Source: Acidobacteriaceae bacterium dw_441 (GTDB taxonomy: Bacteria; Acidobacteriota; Terriglobia; Terriglobales; Acidobacteriaceae). Taken from it: a stretch of 64,000 nt of DNA. The notes under the pieces were generated by a model. It searched no databases, was not told where the DNA came from, and saw only the letters and a list, made by a program, of their open reading frames with translations. The translations under genes were made by a program, and so were the position numbers. Where the stretch lies: contig JAAVVA010000001.1 in assembly GCA_018449715.1 (NCBI GenBank), positions 1,984,001-2,048,000 on the forward strand. Direction: 5' to 3'. Of this stretch, positions 17,591 to 27,648 are shown one piece after another; the first letter of the stretch is position 1, and each line of letters starts with the position of its first letter.

Positions 17591-17624
17591 CGCGGATCGA
17601 GGCCCGCGAAATCCTCGATCCGCG
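17591..17624 (+). promoter_or_regulatory. hairpin between ilvD and ilvB
   Basis: CGCGGATCGAGG (17591-17602) pairs perfectly with CCTCGATCCGCG (17613-17624) over a 10-base loop. It is followed by CAAAAAAG, not a T-run, so on the plus strand it is more likely an mRNA-stabilising or processing hairpin than a terminator. Confidence 0.6.
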
Positions 17625-17692
17625 CAAAAAAGATTGGCAACACGAACGAACCTGTAGCCGTTTCAGCCAGTGCAGCAAAAGGAGAGACACCC

Positions 17693-19459
17693 ATGACCGA
17701 TAAAAACCAGCACCCCACCCTCACCGGAGCCGAGATCCTCTGGGCCACGCTTGTAGGCGAAGGTGTCACCACGGTCTTCGGCTACCCCGGCGGAGCCATC
17801 CTTCCCGCCTACGACGCTTTGCGCAAGTTCCCCATCCACCACGTGCTCACGCGCCACGAGCAGGGCGCGACGCACATGGCCGACGGCTACGCTCGCGCCT
17901 CGGGCCAGGTCGGCGTCGCCATCGCCACCTCCGGTCCTGGAGCCACCAACCTCGTCACCGGCATCGCCACGGCCATGCTCGACTCCATCCCGATGGTCTG
18001 CATCACCGGCCAGGTCTCGTCGAAGGTCCTCGGCTCCGACGCCTTCCAGGAGATAGACATCACCGGCATCACCCTGCCCATCACCAAGCACAACTGCGTC
18101 GCCACCCGGCCCGAAGAGATCGCCCCGATGATCCGCCAGGCCTTCCAGATCGCGCAGTCCGGCCGCCCCGGCCCCGTGCTCGTCGACATCACCAAGGACG
18201 CCCAGCAGGGCACCGCGATCTTCGACTTCGAGGCCGCCGCTCCCGCGCCCTACCGCCCGCACCCCATGCTCCGCGCCGAATCCGCTGAAATGGCCCGCGC
18301 CGTCGAGCTGATCCGCCAGTCGAAGAAGCCCGTCATCCTCGCCGGACACGGCATCATCCACTCCGGCGCCGAGGCCGAGGTTCTCGCCTTCGCCGAGCGC
18401 CACCACATCCCCGTCGCCACCACGCTGCTCGGCCTGGGAGCCTTCCCTGCCTCGCATCCTCTCGCGCTCGGCATGATGGGAATGCACGGCGAATCGTGGG
18501 TCAACAACGCCATCCAGCAGTCCGACCTCCTGCTCGCCTTCGGCATGCGCTTCGACGACCGCGTCACCGGCAACCTCTCCAACTACGCGCCCAACGCGAA
18601 GAAGATCCACATCGAGATCGACCCCAGCGAGATCAACAAGAACGTGAAGGTCGATGTCGCTCTGGTCGGCGACCTCAAGCAGGTGCTCGGCACGCTCGCC
18701 CCGCTGGTCGAGGCGCAGTCCCCGAAGGACACCACAGCCCAGACCATCGACTGGCTCCGCGAGATCCGCTCCATGAAGGGTGATGCCTCCGTGCGCGACA
18801 TCATCAACCTTCCCGACAACGGCCACCTCTACGCCGCGCACGTCATCCACGACATCTGGCAGGAGGCCAAGGCTGCGGGCCGTCTCGACAAGACCATCAT
18901 CGCCACCGACGTAGGCCAGCACCAGATGTGGGAGGCCCAGTACTTCAAGCACGAGGACACCCGCACGCTCGTCACCTCGGGCGGACTCGGCACGATGGGC
19001 TTCGCCCTTCCCGCCGCCATTGGAGCCAAGATGGCGCGCCCCGACTGCGACGTCTGGTGCATCGCCGGAGACGGCGGCTTCCAGATGACCGCCTCCGAGC
19101 TTTCGACCATCCAGCAGGAGGGCCTGCACATCAACGTGGCGGTCATCAACAACGGCTTCCTCGGCATGGTACGCCAGTGGCAGGAGGCCTTCTACGACAA
19201 GAACTACGCCTGCTCGCCCATCCTCTCGCCCGACTTCGTCAAGCTGGCCGATGCTCACGGTATCCCCGGCGCGCACGTCTCCGAGCGCAAGGATGTAACC
19301 GAAACGGTTACAAAGGCGCGCACGGCCCCGACGGCCTTCCTCATCAACTTCTCGGTCGAGAAGGAGGACGGCGTCTACCCGATGATCGCCCCCGGCGCCG
19401 CCCTGCACGAGATGGTCCGCCGCCCCAACCCGCTGATCGAAACCGCTGAGGACGAGTAA
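17693..19459 (+). CDS. ilvB: acetolactate synthase, catalytic subunit
   Basis: A 588-residue ThDP-dependent enzyme making 2-acetolactate or 2-aceto-2-hydroxybutyrate. The catalytic Glu is E56 in LTRHEQGATHMADGYAR. The ThDP/Mg motif GDGGFQMTASELSTIQQ starts near residue 459 and runs to INNGFLG. QVSSKVLGSDAFQEIDITG is the inhibitor and FAD region of true acetohydroxyacid synthases. AAAGGAGAG precedes the ATG. Its stop overlaps the next ATG (TAATG). The regulatory subunit ilvN is not adjacent; two unrelated genes lie between. Confidence 0.95.
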   Translation: MTDKNQHPTLTGAEILWATLVGEGVTTVFGYPGGAILPAYDALRKFPIHHVLTRHEQGATHMADGYARASGQVGVAIATSGPGATNLVTGIATAMLDSIPMVCITGQVSSKVLGSDAFQEIDITGITLPITKHNCVATRPEEIAPMIRQAFQIAQSGRPGPVLVDITKDAQQGTAIFDFEAAAPAPYRPHPMLRAESAEMARAVELIRQSKKPVILAGHGIIHSGAEAEVLAFAERHHIPVATTLLGLGAFPASHPLALGMMGMHGESWVNNAIQQSDLLLAFGMRFDDRVTGNLSNYAPNAKKIHIEIDPSEINKNVKVDVALVGDLKQVLGTLAPLVEAQSPKDTTAQTIDWLREIRSMKGDASVRDIINLPDNGHLYAAHVIHDIWQEAKAAGRLDKTIIATDVGQHQMWEAQYFKHEDTRTLVTSGGLGTMGFALPAAIGAKMARPDCDVWCIAGDGGFQMTASELSTIQQEGLHINVAVINNGFLGMVRQWQEAFYDKNYACSPILSPDFVKLADAHGIPGAHVSERKDVTETVTKARTAPTAFLINFSVEKEDGVYPMIAPGAALHEMVRRPNPLIETAEDE

Positions 19460-19818
19460 TGCGTTTTCTCGCATTCGTGGCTACGACAACTTCTCTTTGT
19501 CTGCTTAGCGGCTGCGATCCCTGCTCATCAGAGCTATGGGATAAAGCTGTCTCTCCAGACAATCGCTGGGTAGCTGAAACCACGATGCGAGATTGCGGCG
19601 CAACAACTGCTGAAACCCTCACCGTTAGCATTCGCAGTACCAACAGCAACACGAGCGAAAGGCAAAACATTTTCTCTGTAAAACACGGTTATGCAATCGA
19701 CGCGACATGGCAAGACAATGAACATTTGAAAATTTCATGTCGAGAATGTGTAGCCAAAGATGTACTGCATCGAGATTCAAATGCGGGACCAATCGTAGTT
19801 ACTTACGATTTACCTTGA
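19459..19818 (+). CDS. putative lipoprotein between ilvB and ilvN
   Basis: A 119-residue protein with a lipoprotein signal peptide (MRFLAFVATTTSLCLLSGC; lipobox LSGC, acylated Cys19). The mature part has further cysteines (DPC, RDC, SCREC) and no recognised family. Its ATG overlaps the ilvB stop. Base composition is clearly less GC-rich than the flanking ilv genes, and codons ending in A or T are frequent, suggesting later acquisition. Function is unknown. Confidence 0.7.
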   Translation: MRFLAFVATTTSLCLLSGCDPCSSELWDKAVSPDNRWVAETTMRDCGATTAETLTVSIRSTNSNTSERQNIFSVKHGYAIDATWQDNEHLKISCRECVAKDVLHRDSNAGPIVVTYDLP

Positions 19819-19837
19819 TTTTCCGTTGTTATTTCCG

Positions 19838-20413
19838 ATGACCTCCACTCTCTTCCAACTCGAAACCGCACGACTCCTGATCCATCCGTGGCAGGACGAG
19901 GACCGCGCCAGCTTCGCGGCCCTGTGCGCGAATCCGGAGGTCATGCGGTACTTCCCTGCTCCGCTTTCACAGCAGCAGAGCGATGAGGCGATCGACCGCT
20001 ACATCGCTTTCTTCGAGCGGGACGGCTTCTGCATGATGCCCGCGCATCTGCGCAACTCGGAAGACTTCATCGGCATCCTCGGAATCCAGACCATGCGCGA
20101 TCTTGTGGACGGTCTCGAACAGCCCGCCGTCGAGATCGGCTGGCGTCTGCTTCCGGAGGCGCAGGGCAAGGGCCTCGCAACGGAAGGGGCGCAGGCGCTC
20201 CTCGACCACGGCTTCCACACGCTTTACCTGCCGCAGATCGTCGCCATCACCGCGGTTCAAAACGCACCCTCACGCCGGGTCATGGAAAAGCTCGGCATGA
20301 CATATCGGCCGGAACTCGACTTCGATCATCCTCGCGTTCCCGACGGACATCCTCACCGCAGGCATGTCCTTTACTCGCTTCGCAACCCAGACCTTGTACC
20401 TCAAGAGGCATAG
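19838..20413 (+). CDS. GNAT family N-acetyltransferase (RimJ/RimL-like)
   Basis: A 191-residue protein starting MTSTLFQLETARLLIHPWQDED, the usual opening of RimJ/RimL-type GNATs, with GWRLLPEAQGKGLATEGAQALLDHGF as the acetyl-CoA-binding motif A (Q/RxxGxG/A) and VQNAPSRRVMEKLGM as motif B. An in-frame TTG at 19826 would add four residues. The substrate could be a protein N-terminus or a small amine. Its stop abuts the ilvN ATG directly. Confidence 0.85.
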   Translation: MTSTLFQLETARLLIHPWQDEDRASFAALCANPEVMRYFPAPLSQQQSDEAIDRYIAFFERDGFCMMPAHLRNSEDFIGILGIQTMRDLVDGLEQPAVEIGWRLLPEAQGKGLATEGAQALLDHGFHTLYLPQIVAITAVQNAPSRRVMEKLGMTYRPELDFDHPRVPDGHPHRRHVLYSLRNPDLVPQEA

Positions 20414-21031
20414 ATGCTCCACACCTTCGTAGCTCTCGTCGACGACAAGCCAGGCACGCTCACCCGTGTCGCATCCCTCTTTCGCCGCCTCAACGTCAAC
20501 ATCGTCTCGCTCACCGTGGGCGAAAGCGAGCGCGACGGCGTCTCCCGCATGACCATCGTCTGCGAGGCCCCCGAGCACGCCGCCGACCGCATCCGCGCCT
20601 CGCTCTACAAGCTCGAAACCACGCGCGACGTCGATGAACTTGGCCGCAGCGAGGCCGTCATCCGCGAGCTTTGCCTCATCAAGGTCGCCGCCGGTCCCAA
20701 CCATCCCAACGGCCAGCACTCGCGCTCGCAGATCTTCGAGCTGTCCACGGTCTTCCGTGCCCGCGTCGTCGATCTCGCGCCCGAATCCATCATGCTCGAG
20801 ATGACCGGAGCCGCCAGCAAGATCGAAGGCCTCCTCCAGGTTCTGCGCGAGTCCAACTTCAACATCCTCGAGGTCTCGCGCACCGGCCGCATGGCGATGC
20901 GCCGCGGCCACCACACCAGCCGCGTCCTCAAGGCCCTCGGAACCAAGACCTCCGAAGAGTCGGGAGTCGCCTTCCCGAGCCGCCCCACCGAGGACGATCT
21001 TCCCAACCAGTTCTCCGAAGACGAGGCATAG
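20414..21031 (+). CDS. ilvN: acetolactate synthase regulatory subunit
   Basis: A 205-residue protein that binds IlvB and confers valine feedback. The N-terminal ACT domain is clear (MLHTFVALVDDKPGTLTRVASLFRRLNVNI), followed by the second half around IRELCLIKVAA and the TGAASKIEGLLQVL motif. The tail of about 35 residues beyond the usual end (GTKTSEESG to the acidic NQFSEDEA) makes it longer than typical 160-175-residue IlvN. It starts immediately after the GNAT stop and precedes ilvC by 54 bases. Confidence 0.94.
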   Translation: MLHTFVALVDDKPGTLTRVASLFRRLNVNIVSLTVGESERDGVSRMTIVCEAPEHAADRIRASLYKLETTRDVDELGRSEAVIRELCLIKVAAGPNHPNGQHSRSQIFELSTVFRARVVDLAPESIMLEMTGAASKIEGLLQVLRESNFNILEVSRTGRMAMRRGHHTSRVLKALGTKTSEESGVAFPSRPTEDDLPNQFSEDEA

Positions 21032-21085
21032 CCCTCGTTCACCATTTACGATTAACGTAACAACCCAAAAGGAAGAAGAAGAACA

Positions 21086-22111
<1,026 letters not shown>

Positions 22112-22144
22112 CTCCTTTTCGCGGTTCATCCCTGCTGTCTATCC

Positions 22145-22177
22145 CCACAGAGGCATCCTTCACGGATGCCTCTGTGG
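22145..22177 (+). terminator. terminator of the leu/ilv operon
   Basis: CCACAGAGGCATCC (22145-22158) pairs perfectly with GGATGCCTCTGTGG (22164-22177), 5-base loop, followed by CTTTCGTC. Confidence 0.85.
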
Positions 22178-22303
22178 CTTTCGTCACAATCCCTGCATTT
22201 CCTTGCAGACAACCCTCCCCGCCGCTTCCCAAACCTGTCACAATAAAGTAATAGTCGCCGGTTTCTTGTTTCCTGCCCACGACGGCAGAAGGAGATCCAC
22301 CGC

Positions 22304-23800
22304 ATGGCTGCCCCAAGCAGTTACGAAGCCATCCTTCCCCAACAGTTCGGCCCGCGGACCTTCATCTCTCCGCCCGTCACTCCCACTCCTCCGTCCGAGA
22401 TCGTAGGGGCGCTCCGCACGATCCCCGTGCTCGACGGCCTCACCGACGAGGAGTACCTCTGGCTCGCCTCCAACGGCACCGAGTACGTGGGCGATGACGG
22501 AACCGTGCTCTTCGACGAGGATACCCCTGCCGACCGCATGGTCTTCATCCTCAAAGGAGAGGTCCACGTCCGCCGTCACCACGCCGGGCCGATGGCCGTG
22601 TGGATCGGACGCGCCGGTGCGATGACCGGCAAGCTGCCCTATTCGCGCATGAAGACCTACATGGGCTCCGGATATCTCGTCGGCTCAGGCTGGTTCCTCC
22701 AGATTCCCGAGACCATCTTCCCCGCCATGCTTCAGGCGATTCCGTCGATGACACAGCGTTGCGTCTCCACCATGATGGACCGCGTCCGCGAGGTCACGCG
22801 CATGGAGCAGCAGGCCGACAAGCTGGCCGCGCTCGGCAAGCTGGCCGCAAATCTCTCGCACGAGCTGAACAACCCGGCCTCCGCCGCGCAGCGCTCGGCT
22901 TCGAGCCTCTTCTCCGAGCTGCGCCAGTACGGCGACCAGAAGTACCGTCTCGGAAACCTCTGTCTCGCCGAGACTCACACCTCGCAGTACCGCAACTGGG
23001 TCAACCGCACCCGCGCCGTGCTCGACGAGCAGGAGGAGGCCCGAGGCGATGCCCCCAACGCCCTCGCCATCAGCGACCGCGAGATCGACCTTCTCAGCTG
23101 GCTCGAATCGCACAACATTCCCAACCCGTGGGCCATCGCGCCCGCCCTTGCGGAGATCGGCATCGCCACCAGCCAGCTCGACGAGCTGACCGGCCTCATC
23201 CCGCCCGAGGCGCTCTCGACCGCCGTCGCCACCTTCGCCAGCTCGCTGCGCGTCGAGCGCATGTCCGAAACCGTGGTCAACTCGACCGTCCGCATCTTCG
23301 ACCTCATCCGCGCCATCAAGGACTACTCCTACATGGACCAGGCGCCCATCCAGGACATCGACCTCGCGCACTCGCTTGAGAGCACACTGGCGATGCTCCA
23401 GTCGCGCCTGCAGCACGTCCGGGTCGTCACCGACTTCGACACGGCCCTTCCCCCGATCAACGGCTATGGCCGCGAACTGAACCAGGTGTGGACGGTGCTG
23501 ATCGAAAACGCGCTCGACGCCATGAAGGACCGCGGAACCCTGCGCATCTGTACCCAGCAGCACGGCTCGATGGCCTTCGTTGAGATCTGGGACACCGGCC
23601 CCGGCATCGCCGCCGATCTGAAGAACCGCATCTTCGAGCCTTTCTACACCACGAAGGCTCCGGGGCGCGGTCTGGGCCTCAGCCTCGACACGGCGCAGCG
23701 CATCATCCAGCGCCACTCCGGCTTCATCCATGTGGAATCCAGCCCCGGCTCCACCTGCTTCCAGATCCGCCTGCCCCTCGAACAGGCCCAGGCGTACTGA
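22304..23800 (+). CDS. cyclic-nucleotide-domain sensor histidine kinase (paralogue A)
   Basis: A 498-residue soluble protein. Residues about 35-145 resemble a cNMP-binding (Crp-like) domain (VLDGLTDEEYLWLA, DRMVFILKGEVHV). The HisKA box is AALGKLAANLSH186ELNNPASAAQRSA. The C-terminal HATPase has NQVWTVLIENALDAM (N box), DTGPGIA (G1) and GRGLGLSLDTAQRI (G2). No membrane span and no receiver domain are present. AGAAGGAGAT precedes the ATG. No response-regulator gene is adjacent, so it is an orphan kinase. Paralogue B lies at 31395-32783 on the other strand. Confidence 0.88.
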   Translation: MAAPSSYEAILPQQFGPRTFISPPVTPTPPSEIVGALRTIPVLDGLTDEEYLWLASNGTEYVGDDGTVLFDEDTPADRMVFILKGEVHVRRHHAGPMAVWIGRAGAMTGKLPYSRMKTYMGSGYLVGSGWFLQIPETIFPAMLQAIPSMTQRCVSTMMDRVREVTRMEQQADKLAALGKLAANLSHELNNPASAAQRSASSLFSELRQYGDQKYRLGNLCLAETHTSQYRNWVNRTRAVLDEQEEARGDAPNALAISDREIDLLSWLESHNIPNPWAIAPALAEIGIATSQLDELTGLIPPEALSTAVATFASSLRVERMSETVVNSTVRIFDLIRAIKDYSYMDQAPIQDIDLAHSLESTLAMLQSRLQHVRVVTDFDTALPPINGYGRELNQVWTVLIENALDAMKDRGTLRICTQQHGSMAFVEIWDTGPGIAADLKNRIFEPFYTTKAPGRGLGLSLDTAQRIIQRHSGFIHVESSPGSTCFQIRLPLEQAQAY

Positions 23801-23841
23801 GTCACACAACCGCCACAAAGATCAGGATCGCCACAGACACA

Positions 23842-23892
23842 GGGTGCCTCCTATCTGGCAGTCTCATCGCCAGATAGGGGTTTTGCAGGATG
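23842..23892 (+). repeat. GGTGCCCCAT-type hairpin repeat, copy 1 (also terminator-like)
   Basis: CCTATCTGGC (23850-23859) pairs with GCCAGATAGG (23869-23878), preceded by GGGTGCCT and followed by GGTTTTGCAGGATGA. The layout matches the copy at 52696-52744. It lies just after the histidine kinase stop and could end that transcript. Confidence 0.65.
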
Positions 23893-23918
23893 ATTGCTGA
23901 GTGTTTTGCAGGATGACC

Positions 23919-23958
23919 GGGTGCCCCATCCTTCGCAGCTTCATCGCGCAGGATGGGA
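23919..23958 (+). repeat. GGTGCCCCAT-type hairpin repeat, copy 2
   Basis: GGGTGCCCCATCCT opens it and AGGATGGGATG closes it. CCCATCCT pairs with AGGATGGG around a GC-rich loop. A second TTTTGCAGGATGA directly precedes it (23904-23916). Confidence 0.55.
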
Positions 23959-23982
23959 TGAACACATTCCCTCGCCCCAGCC

Positions 23983-24028
23983 GTCATTATGAGTGAAGCG
24001 CAGCGAAACGAAGAATCCCAGCATTTTG
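23983..24028 (+). repeat. GTCATTCTGAGCGAAG-family repeat, copy A
   Basis: GTCATTATGAGTGAAGCGCAG opens a stretch that continues through GCGAAACGAAGAATCCCAGC, the layout of a dispersed repeat seen again at 28966-29002 and 34498-34548. Confidence 0.6.
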
Positions 24029-24047
24029 CAGAATGCCAGAGGTGGAG

Positions 24048-25133
24048 TTACCGCCCAGCAAGCACAGCCACCATCCCTGCGATCTCCCGCACGGCATGAG
24101 GATGAGCCAGCGCCCTTGCCTTCTCCCCCATCTCGACCCGCCGCCGGTCATCGGCCAGCAGCCCGGAGAGCACCCCAAACAGTCGCTCCTCGGTCAACTC
24201 CGCCTCAATGATCAGCTCCGCAGCCCCGGCTGAAACGAACGCCTCCGCGTTCTTCCTCTGATGATCGTCCGCCGCCTGGGGAAACGGAATCAGCACCGCA
24301 GCCCGTCCCGCCGCCGCAACCTCCGCGACAGAACTCGCGCCACTGCGACAGAGAATCAGGTCAGCCTCAGAGAACTGGTCCGCCATGTCATTGAGGTAAG
24401 GCGTCACCCGCACGCGCTCGAACCCGAGACCCGCGCTCTCATACGCCGCGACGGTCGTCTCGCCGTGCCGCGCCCCGGTCTGGTGAACTACCGTCAATCC
24501 CGGAAACAACTCCAGCAAACGAGCCATGATCTTCGGCATCGTCTCGTTGAGCACCCTCGCTCCCTGGCTCGCGCCAAAGACGAGCAGACGACGCGCAGGA
24601 GCCACCTGCTTCGGAGCGATGGCAAAGAACTCCGGGCGAACCGGCGTGCCGGTCACGCGGGCGTTGCGAAAGTACTGCGTCGTCTCCTTCAGGTTCACCG
24701 CGGCGGCGCTAACATACTTGCCCACCAACCGGTTGGCCAGCCCCGGAACCGCATTCGGCTCGAAGGCCAGCGTAGGAACCCGCAGCAGGATCGCCGCCAT
24801 CATCGCCGGACCGGAAGCATAGCCTCCAACGCCAACGACCGCATCAGGCCGAAAGCTGCGCAGCAGCTCAACACACCGCAACACTCCCAATGGAAGATCG
24901 AACAGGGTCCGCGCCCGCGTGGCCAGGCTCACATTCTTAAGCTGACCGACCTTGATTAACTCAAGAGAAAACCCAGCCTCAGGAACCAGCCGCGTCTCCA
25001 GCCCTCGCGCTGTCCCGACGAACCGAACCTCGGCCCTGTGAGCATCGCGCAGCTCTCGCGCAATCGCCAGCGCCGGAACCACATGACCTCCGGTGCCTCC
25101 CCCCGCAATCAGAACTCGCAAAGAACCCGCCAC
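24048..25133 (-). CDS. murG: UDP-GlcNAc:undecaprenyl-pyrophosphoryl-MurNAc-pentapeptide GlcNAc transferase
   Basis: A 361-residue peripheral membrane GT-B glycosyltransferase making lipid II from lipid I. The N-terminal loop LIAGGGTGGHVVPALAIA and the second glycine loop VFGASQGARVLNE are present, as are GVGGYASGP and the donor-site motif SGASSVAEVAAAGRAAVLIPFPQAADDHQRKNAE. The GTG start lies two bases after the ftsW stop. It is the last gene of the first division/wall block; dispersed repeats follow its stop. Confidence 0.96.
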   Translation of the reverse strand: MAGSLRVLIAGGGTGGHVVPALAIARELRDAHRAEVRFVGTARGLETRLVPEAGFSLELIKVGQLKNVSLATRARTLFDLPLGVLRCVELLRSFRPDAVVGVGGYASGPAMMAAILLRVPTLAFEPNAVPGLANRLVGKYVSAAAVNLKETTQYFRNARVTGTPVRPEFFAIAPKQVAPARRLLVFGASQGARVLNETMPKIMARLLELFPGLTVVHQTGARHGETTVAAYESAGLGFERVRVTPYLNDMADQFSEADLILCRSGASSVAEVAAAGRAAVLIPFPQAADDHQRKNAEAFVSAGAAELIIEAELTEERLFGVLSGLLADDRRRVEMGEKARALAHPHAVREIAGMVAVLAGR

Positions 25134-25135
25134 CG

Positions 25136-26227
25136 TCAGTCGATCTCGCGGGTGACGTTCAGCAGCACGCCCATGCTCGCCAGCATCACAAACAGCGAGG
25201 TTCCGCCGAACGAGATGAACGGCAGCGTGATGCCCTTGGTCGGAAGCAGCGCCACTACCACGCTCATGTTGAAGAACGCCTGGATCAGCACCGTGCAGGT
25301 CAGACCGAACGCAAGAAAGCGAGCGAACGGATCGGTCGAAAGATAAGCCGCCCGCAGACCGCGATAGCCGAGTGCGACGAATAGCCCGATCACGAGGATC
25401 GCGCCGATCAGCCCCAGCTCCTCACACACATTCGCGAAGATAAAGTCTGTCTGCGGCTCTGGCAGATAGAAAAGCTTCTGCCTACCCTCCATCAACCCAA
25501 GACCGTGCAGCCCGCCCGTTCCCACCGCGATCAGCGACTGCAGAATATGGAAGCCCGTCCCGCGCGGGTCTGCCTCCGGATTGACGAAGGCCAGCATGCG
25601 CGCCCGGCGCCACGGCACGCGAAAGAGCATGTAATACATGATCGGCGAGGCCGCCAACGCGCCCATCCACAGGTACTTCACCTGCATCCCGGCGAGATAG
25701 AGCATCATCGCCGTCACTCCTGCGCAAACCAGCGCCGTGCCAAGATCAGGCTCCTTCATGATCAGGCCGACGAAGACCAGGGGAGGCAGCGCAGCGCGCA
25801 GAACCGTCCCGCGCCAGTCCTCCATCTTGTGAAGCCGTGTTTGCAGAAAGTACGCGAGGAACAGGACGACCGTAGGCTTCGCCAGCTCCGAGGGCTGAAA
25901 GCTCGCAATGCCGAACCGGAACCAGCGGTGCGTATTATGCGAGTCGCGCATCGCGAAGACGCCGACCAGCAGCACCATCGTCACAGCCACCGCCGTAAAG
26001 ACGATCCTGGGGTTGTTGTAGTGGCGATAGTCCACCTGCATCAGCAGCGCCAGCGCAATCATTCCCGAGAGCGCCCACATGCTCTGCCGCAGCACGAAGT
26101 AATACGGCGTGCCGAAGGTCGCCTTCGCCATCACCGCCGAGGCCGAGAAGACCGTCACCAGTCCAAACAGAACCAGCAGCAGCACCACTCCGAAGAGCCA
26201 CTTGTCGACTCCAACCCGCTTCGCCAT
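25136..26227 (-). CDS. ftsW: SEDS-family cell-division glycosyltransferase
   Basis: A 363-residue polytopic membrane protein with about 10 spans, polymerising lipid II at the septum. Signatures: HRWFRFGIASFQPSELAKPTVVLFLAY near the middle, PDLGTALV (with the catalytic Asp region) and FHILQSLIAVGTGGLHGLGLMEGRQKLFYLPEPQTDFIFANVCEELG split over the long loop. It lies between murD and murG, which favours FtsW over RodA. Confidence 0.95.
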   Translation of the reverse strand: MAKRVGVDKWLFGVVLLLVLFGLVTVFSASAVMAKATFGTPYYFVLRQSMWALSGMIALALLMQVDYRHYNNPRIVFTAVAVTMVLLVGVFAMRDSHNTHRWFRFGIASFQPSELAKPTVVLFLAYFLQTRLHKMEDWRGTVLRAALPPLVFVGLIMKEPDLGTALVCAGVTAMMLYLAGMQVKYLWMGALAASPIMYYMLFRVPWRRARMLAFVNPEADPRGTGFHILQSLIAVGTGGLHGLGLMEGRQKLFYLPEPQTDFIFANVCEELGLIGAILVIGLFVALGYRGLRAAYLSTDPFARFLAFGLTCTVLIQAFFNMSVVVALLPTKGITLPFISFGGTSLFVMLASMGVLLNVTREID

Positions 26228-26271
26228 CTCTCTTCACATCCCCGATCTTCAGAAAACTTTTTGAAGATCCC

Positions 26272-27627
26272 CTAACTCAACTCATGAACGATCTGCCGGA
26301 AGACCCTGCCGCGATGCTCGTAGTTCTGAAACTGGTCGAAGCTCGAGCAGGCCGGAGCCAGCAGCACCACATCGCCGGGAACCGCGGCCTTCCGGGCCTC
26401 GTGCACAGCCACATCCATCGTCCCGGCTTCCACCATCTTCACGACTCCGTGAAGCTCGCGTCCAATCTTTTCCGCGGCAGAACCAATCGTATAAACAGCC
26501 TTCACCCTCTCGCGCAGCAGAGGAGACAGCACCGTGTAATCCGAGCCCTTGTCCTTGCCCCCGAGGATCAGGTGAATTCCACCGGGGAAGGCCTCGACTG
26601 CCTTGATCGTCGCGTCCACGTTCGTCGCCTTCGAGTCGTTGTAGTACTCGACCCCCGCAAGCTCACGGACAAGCTCTAGCCTGTGCTCGACCGCCTTGAA
26701 GCTCGCCACCGAAGCGCGAATCTTCTCCGCCGGAACGCCCGCGAGCCGCGCCGCGCAGACAGCCGCCAGCACGTTCTCCACGTTATGCGAGCCCTTCAGA
26801 GGAATCTCCGCGACCGGCATGATCGGCTCCGTCTTCCCTCCCTCGCGGGGGATAAAGACGATGCTCTCGCCGTAAACAAAGGCTCCCTGCTTGATCGGAC
26901 GCCGCGAGGAGAACCAGTAAATCTGCGCCTTCGTCTTCGCCGCGACCATCTGGGTTGGCTTGTCCTCGGCGTTCAGAATCAGAAAATCTTCCGGCTGCTG
27001 GTTCTCGGTGATGCGGGTCTTCGCTGCTGCATAGTTCTCAAAGCTGCCGTGACGATCGAGATGGTCCGGCGTGATGTTCAGCACGAGAGCGATCCACGGA
27101 CGAAACTCCGCGATGGTCTCAAGCTGGAAGCTCGAAACCTCGAGCACGCTCACCGTCTCGTTCGTGCTCTCGGGAATCAGATCGATCACCGGGGTTCCAA
27201 TGTTTCCGCCGACCAGCGCCTGCAAGCCCCCTTCGGCGAAAATCTTTCCGATAAGCGTGGTCGTCGTGGTCTTGCCGTTCGATCCCGTGATCGCCACAAC
27301 GCGGCCCTTGAGGAAGCGGCTGGCAAGCTCAAGCTCGCCGATCACCGGAACGCCGAAGCTTATCACCTGCTTCACTTCGGGCGTCTCCAGCGGAACACCG
27401 GGCGAGACGACGATCAGGTCCTGGCGGCGAAAGGTCAACAGGCCGTGGCCTCCGCTCTCGACCATGATCCCGGCCTCGAGCAGCGCAGGAATCTCCTTGG
27501 CCAGCGCGGCCGCGCTGCGCGTATCGCTTACCGTCACCCGCGCTCCCTGCTTCCGCAGAAATATCGCCGCCGCAATGCCGGACTTGCCCAGCCCCACCAC
27601 CAACACCCGCTTATTCTTCAGATCCAT
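26272..27627 (-). CDS. murD: UDP-N-acetylmuramoylalanine-D-glutamate ligase
   Basis: A 451-residue cytoplasmic Mur ligase. The P-loop is ITGSNGKTTTTTLIGKIF; further motifs are LNITPDHLDRHGSFENYAAAK and YNDSKATNVDATIKAVEAFPG. ATG 27627 is preferred because AAGGA lies 6 bases upstream; a TTG at 27633 is in frame. It lies 21 bases after mraY and 44 before ftsW. Confidence 0.96.
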   Translation of the reverse strand: MDLKNKRVLVVGLGKSGIAAAIFLRKQGARVTVSDTRSAAALAKEIPALLEAGIMVESGGHGLLTFRRQDLIVVSPGVPLETPEVKQVISFGVPVIGELELASRFLKGRVVAITGSNGKTTTTTLIGKIFAEGGLQALVGGNIGTPVIDLIPESTNETVSVLEVSSFQLETIAEFRPWIALVLNITPDHLDRHGSFENYAAAKTRITENQQPEDFLILNAEDKPTQMVAAKTKAQIYWFSSRRPIKQGAFVYGESIVFIPREGGKTEPIMPVAEIPLKGSHNVENVLAAVCAARLAGVPAEKIRASVASFKAVEHRLELVRELAGVEYYNDSKATNVDATIKAVEAFPGGIHLILGGKDKGSDYTVLSPLLRERVKAVYTIGSAAEKIGRELHGVVKMVEAGTMDVAVHEARKAAVPGDVVLLAPACSSFDQFQNYEHRGRVFRQIVHELS

Positions 27628-27648
27628 GAACAATCCTTAGAGCATCCC

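Noticed and set aside
17591..17624. The ilvD-ilvB hairpin as a rho-independent terminator
   Set aside because: It is followed by CAAAAAAG on the plus strand, not a T-run, and ilvB is needed downstream.
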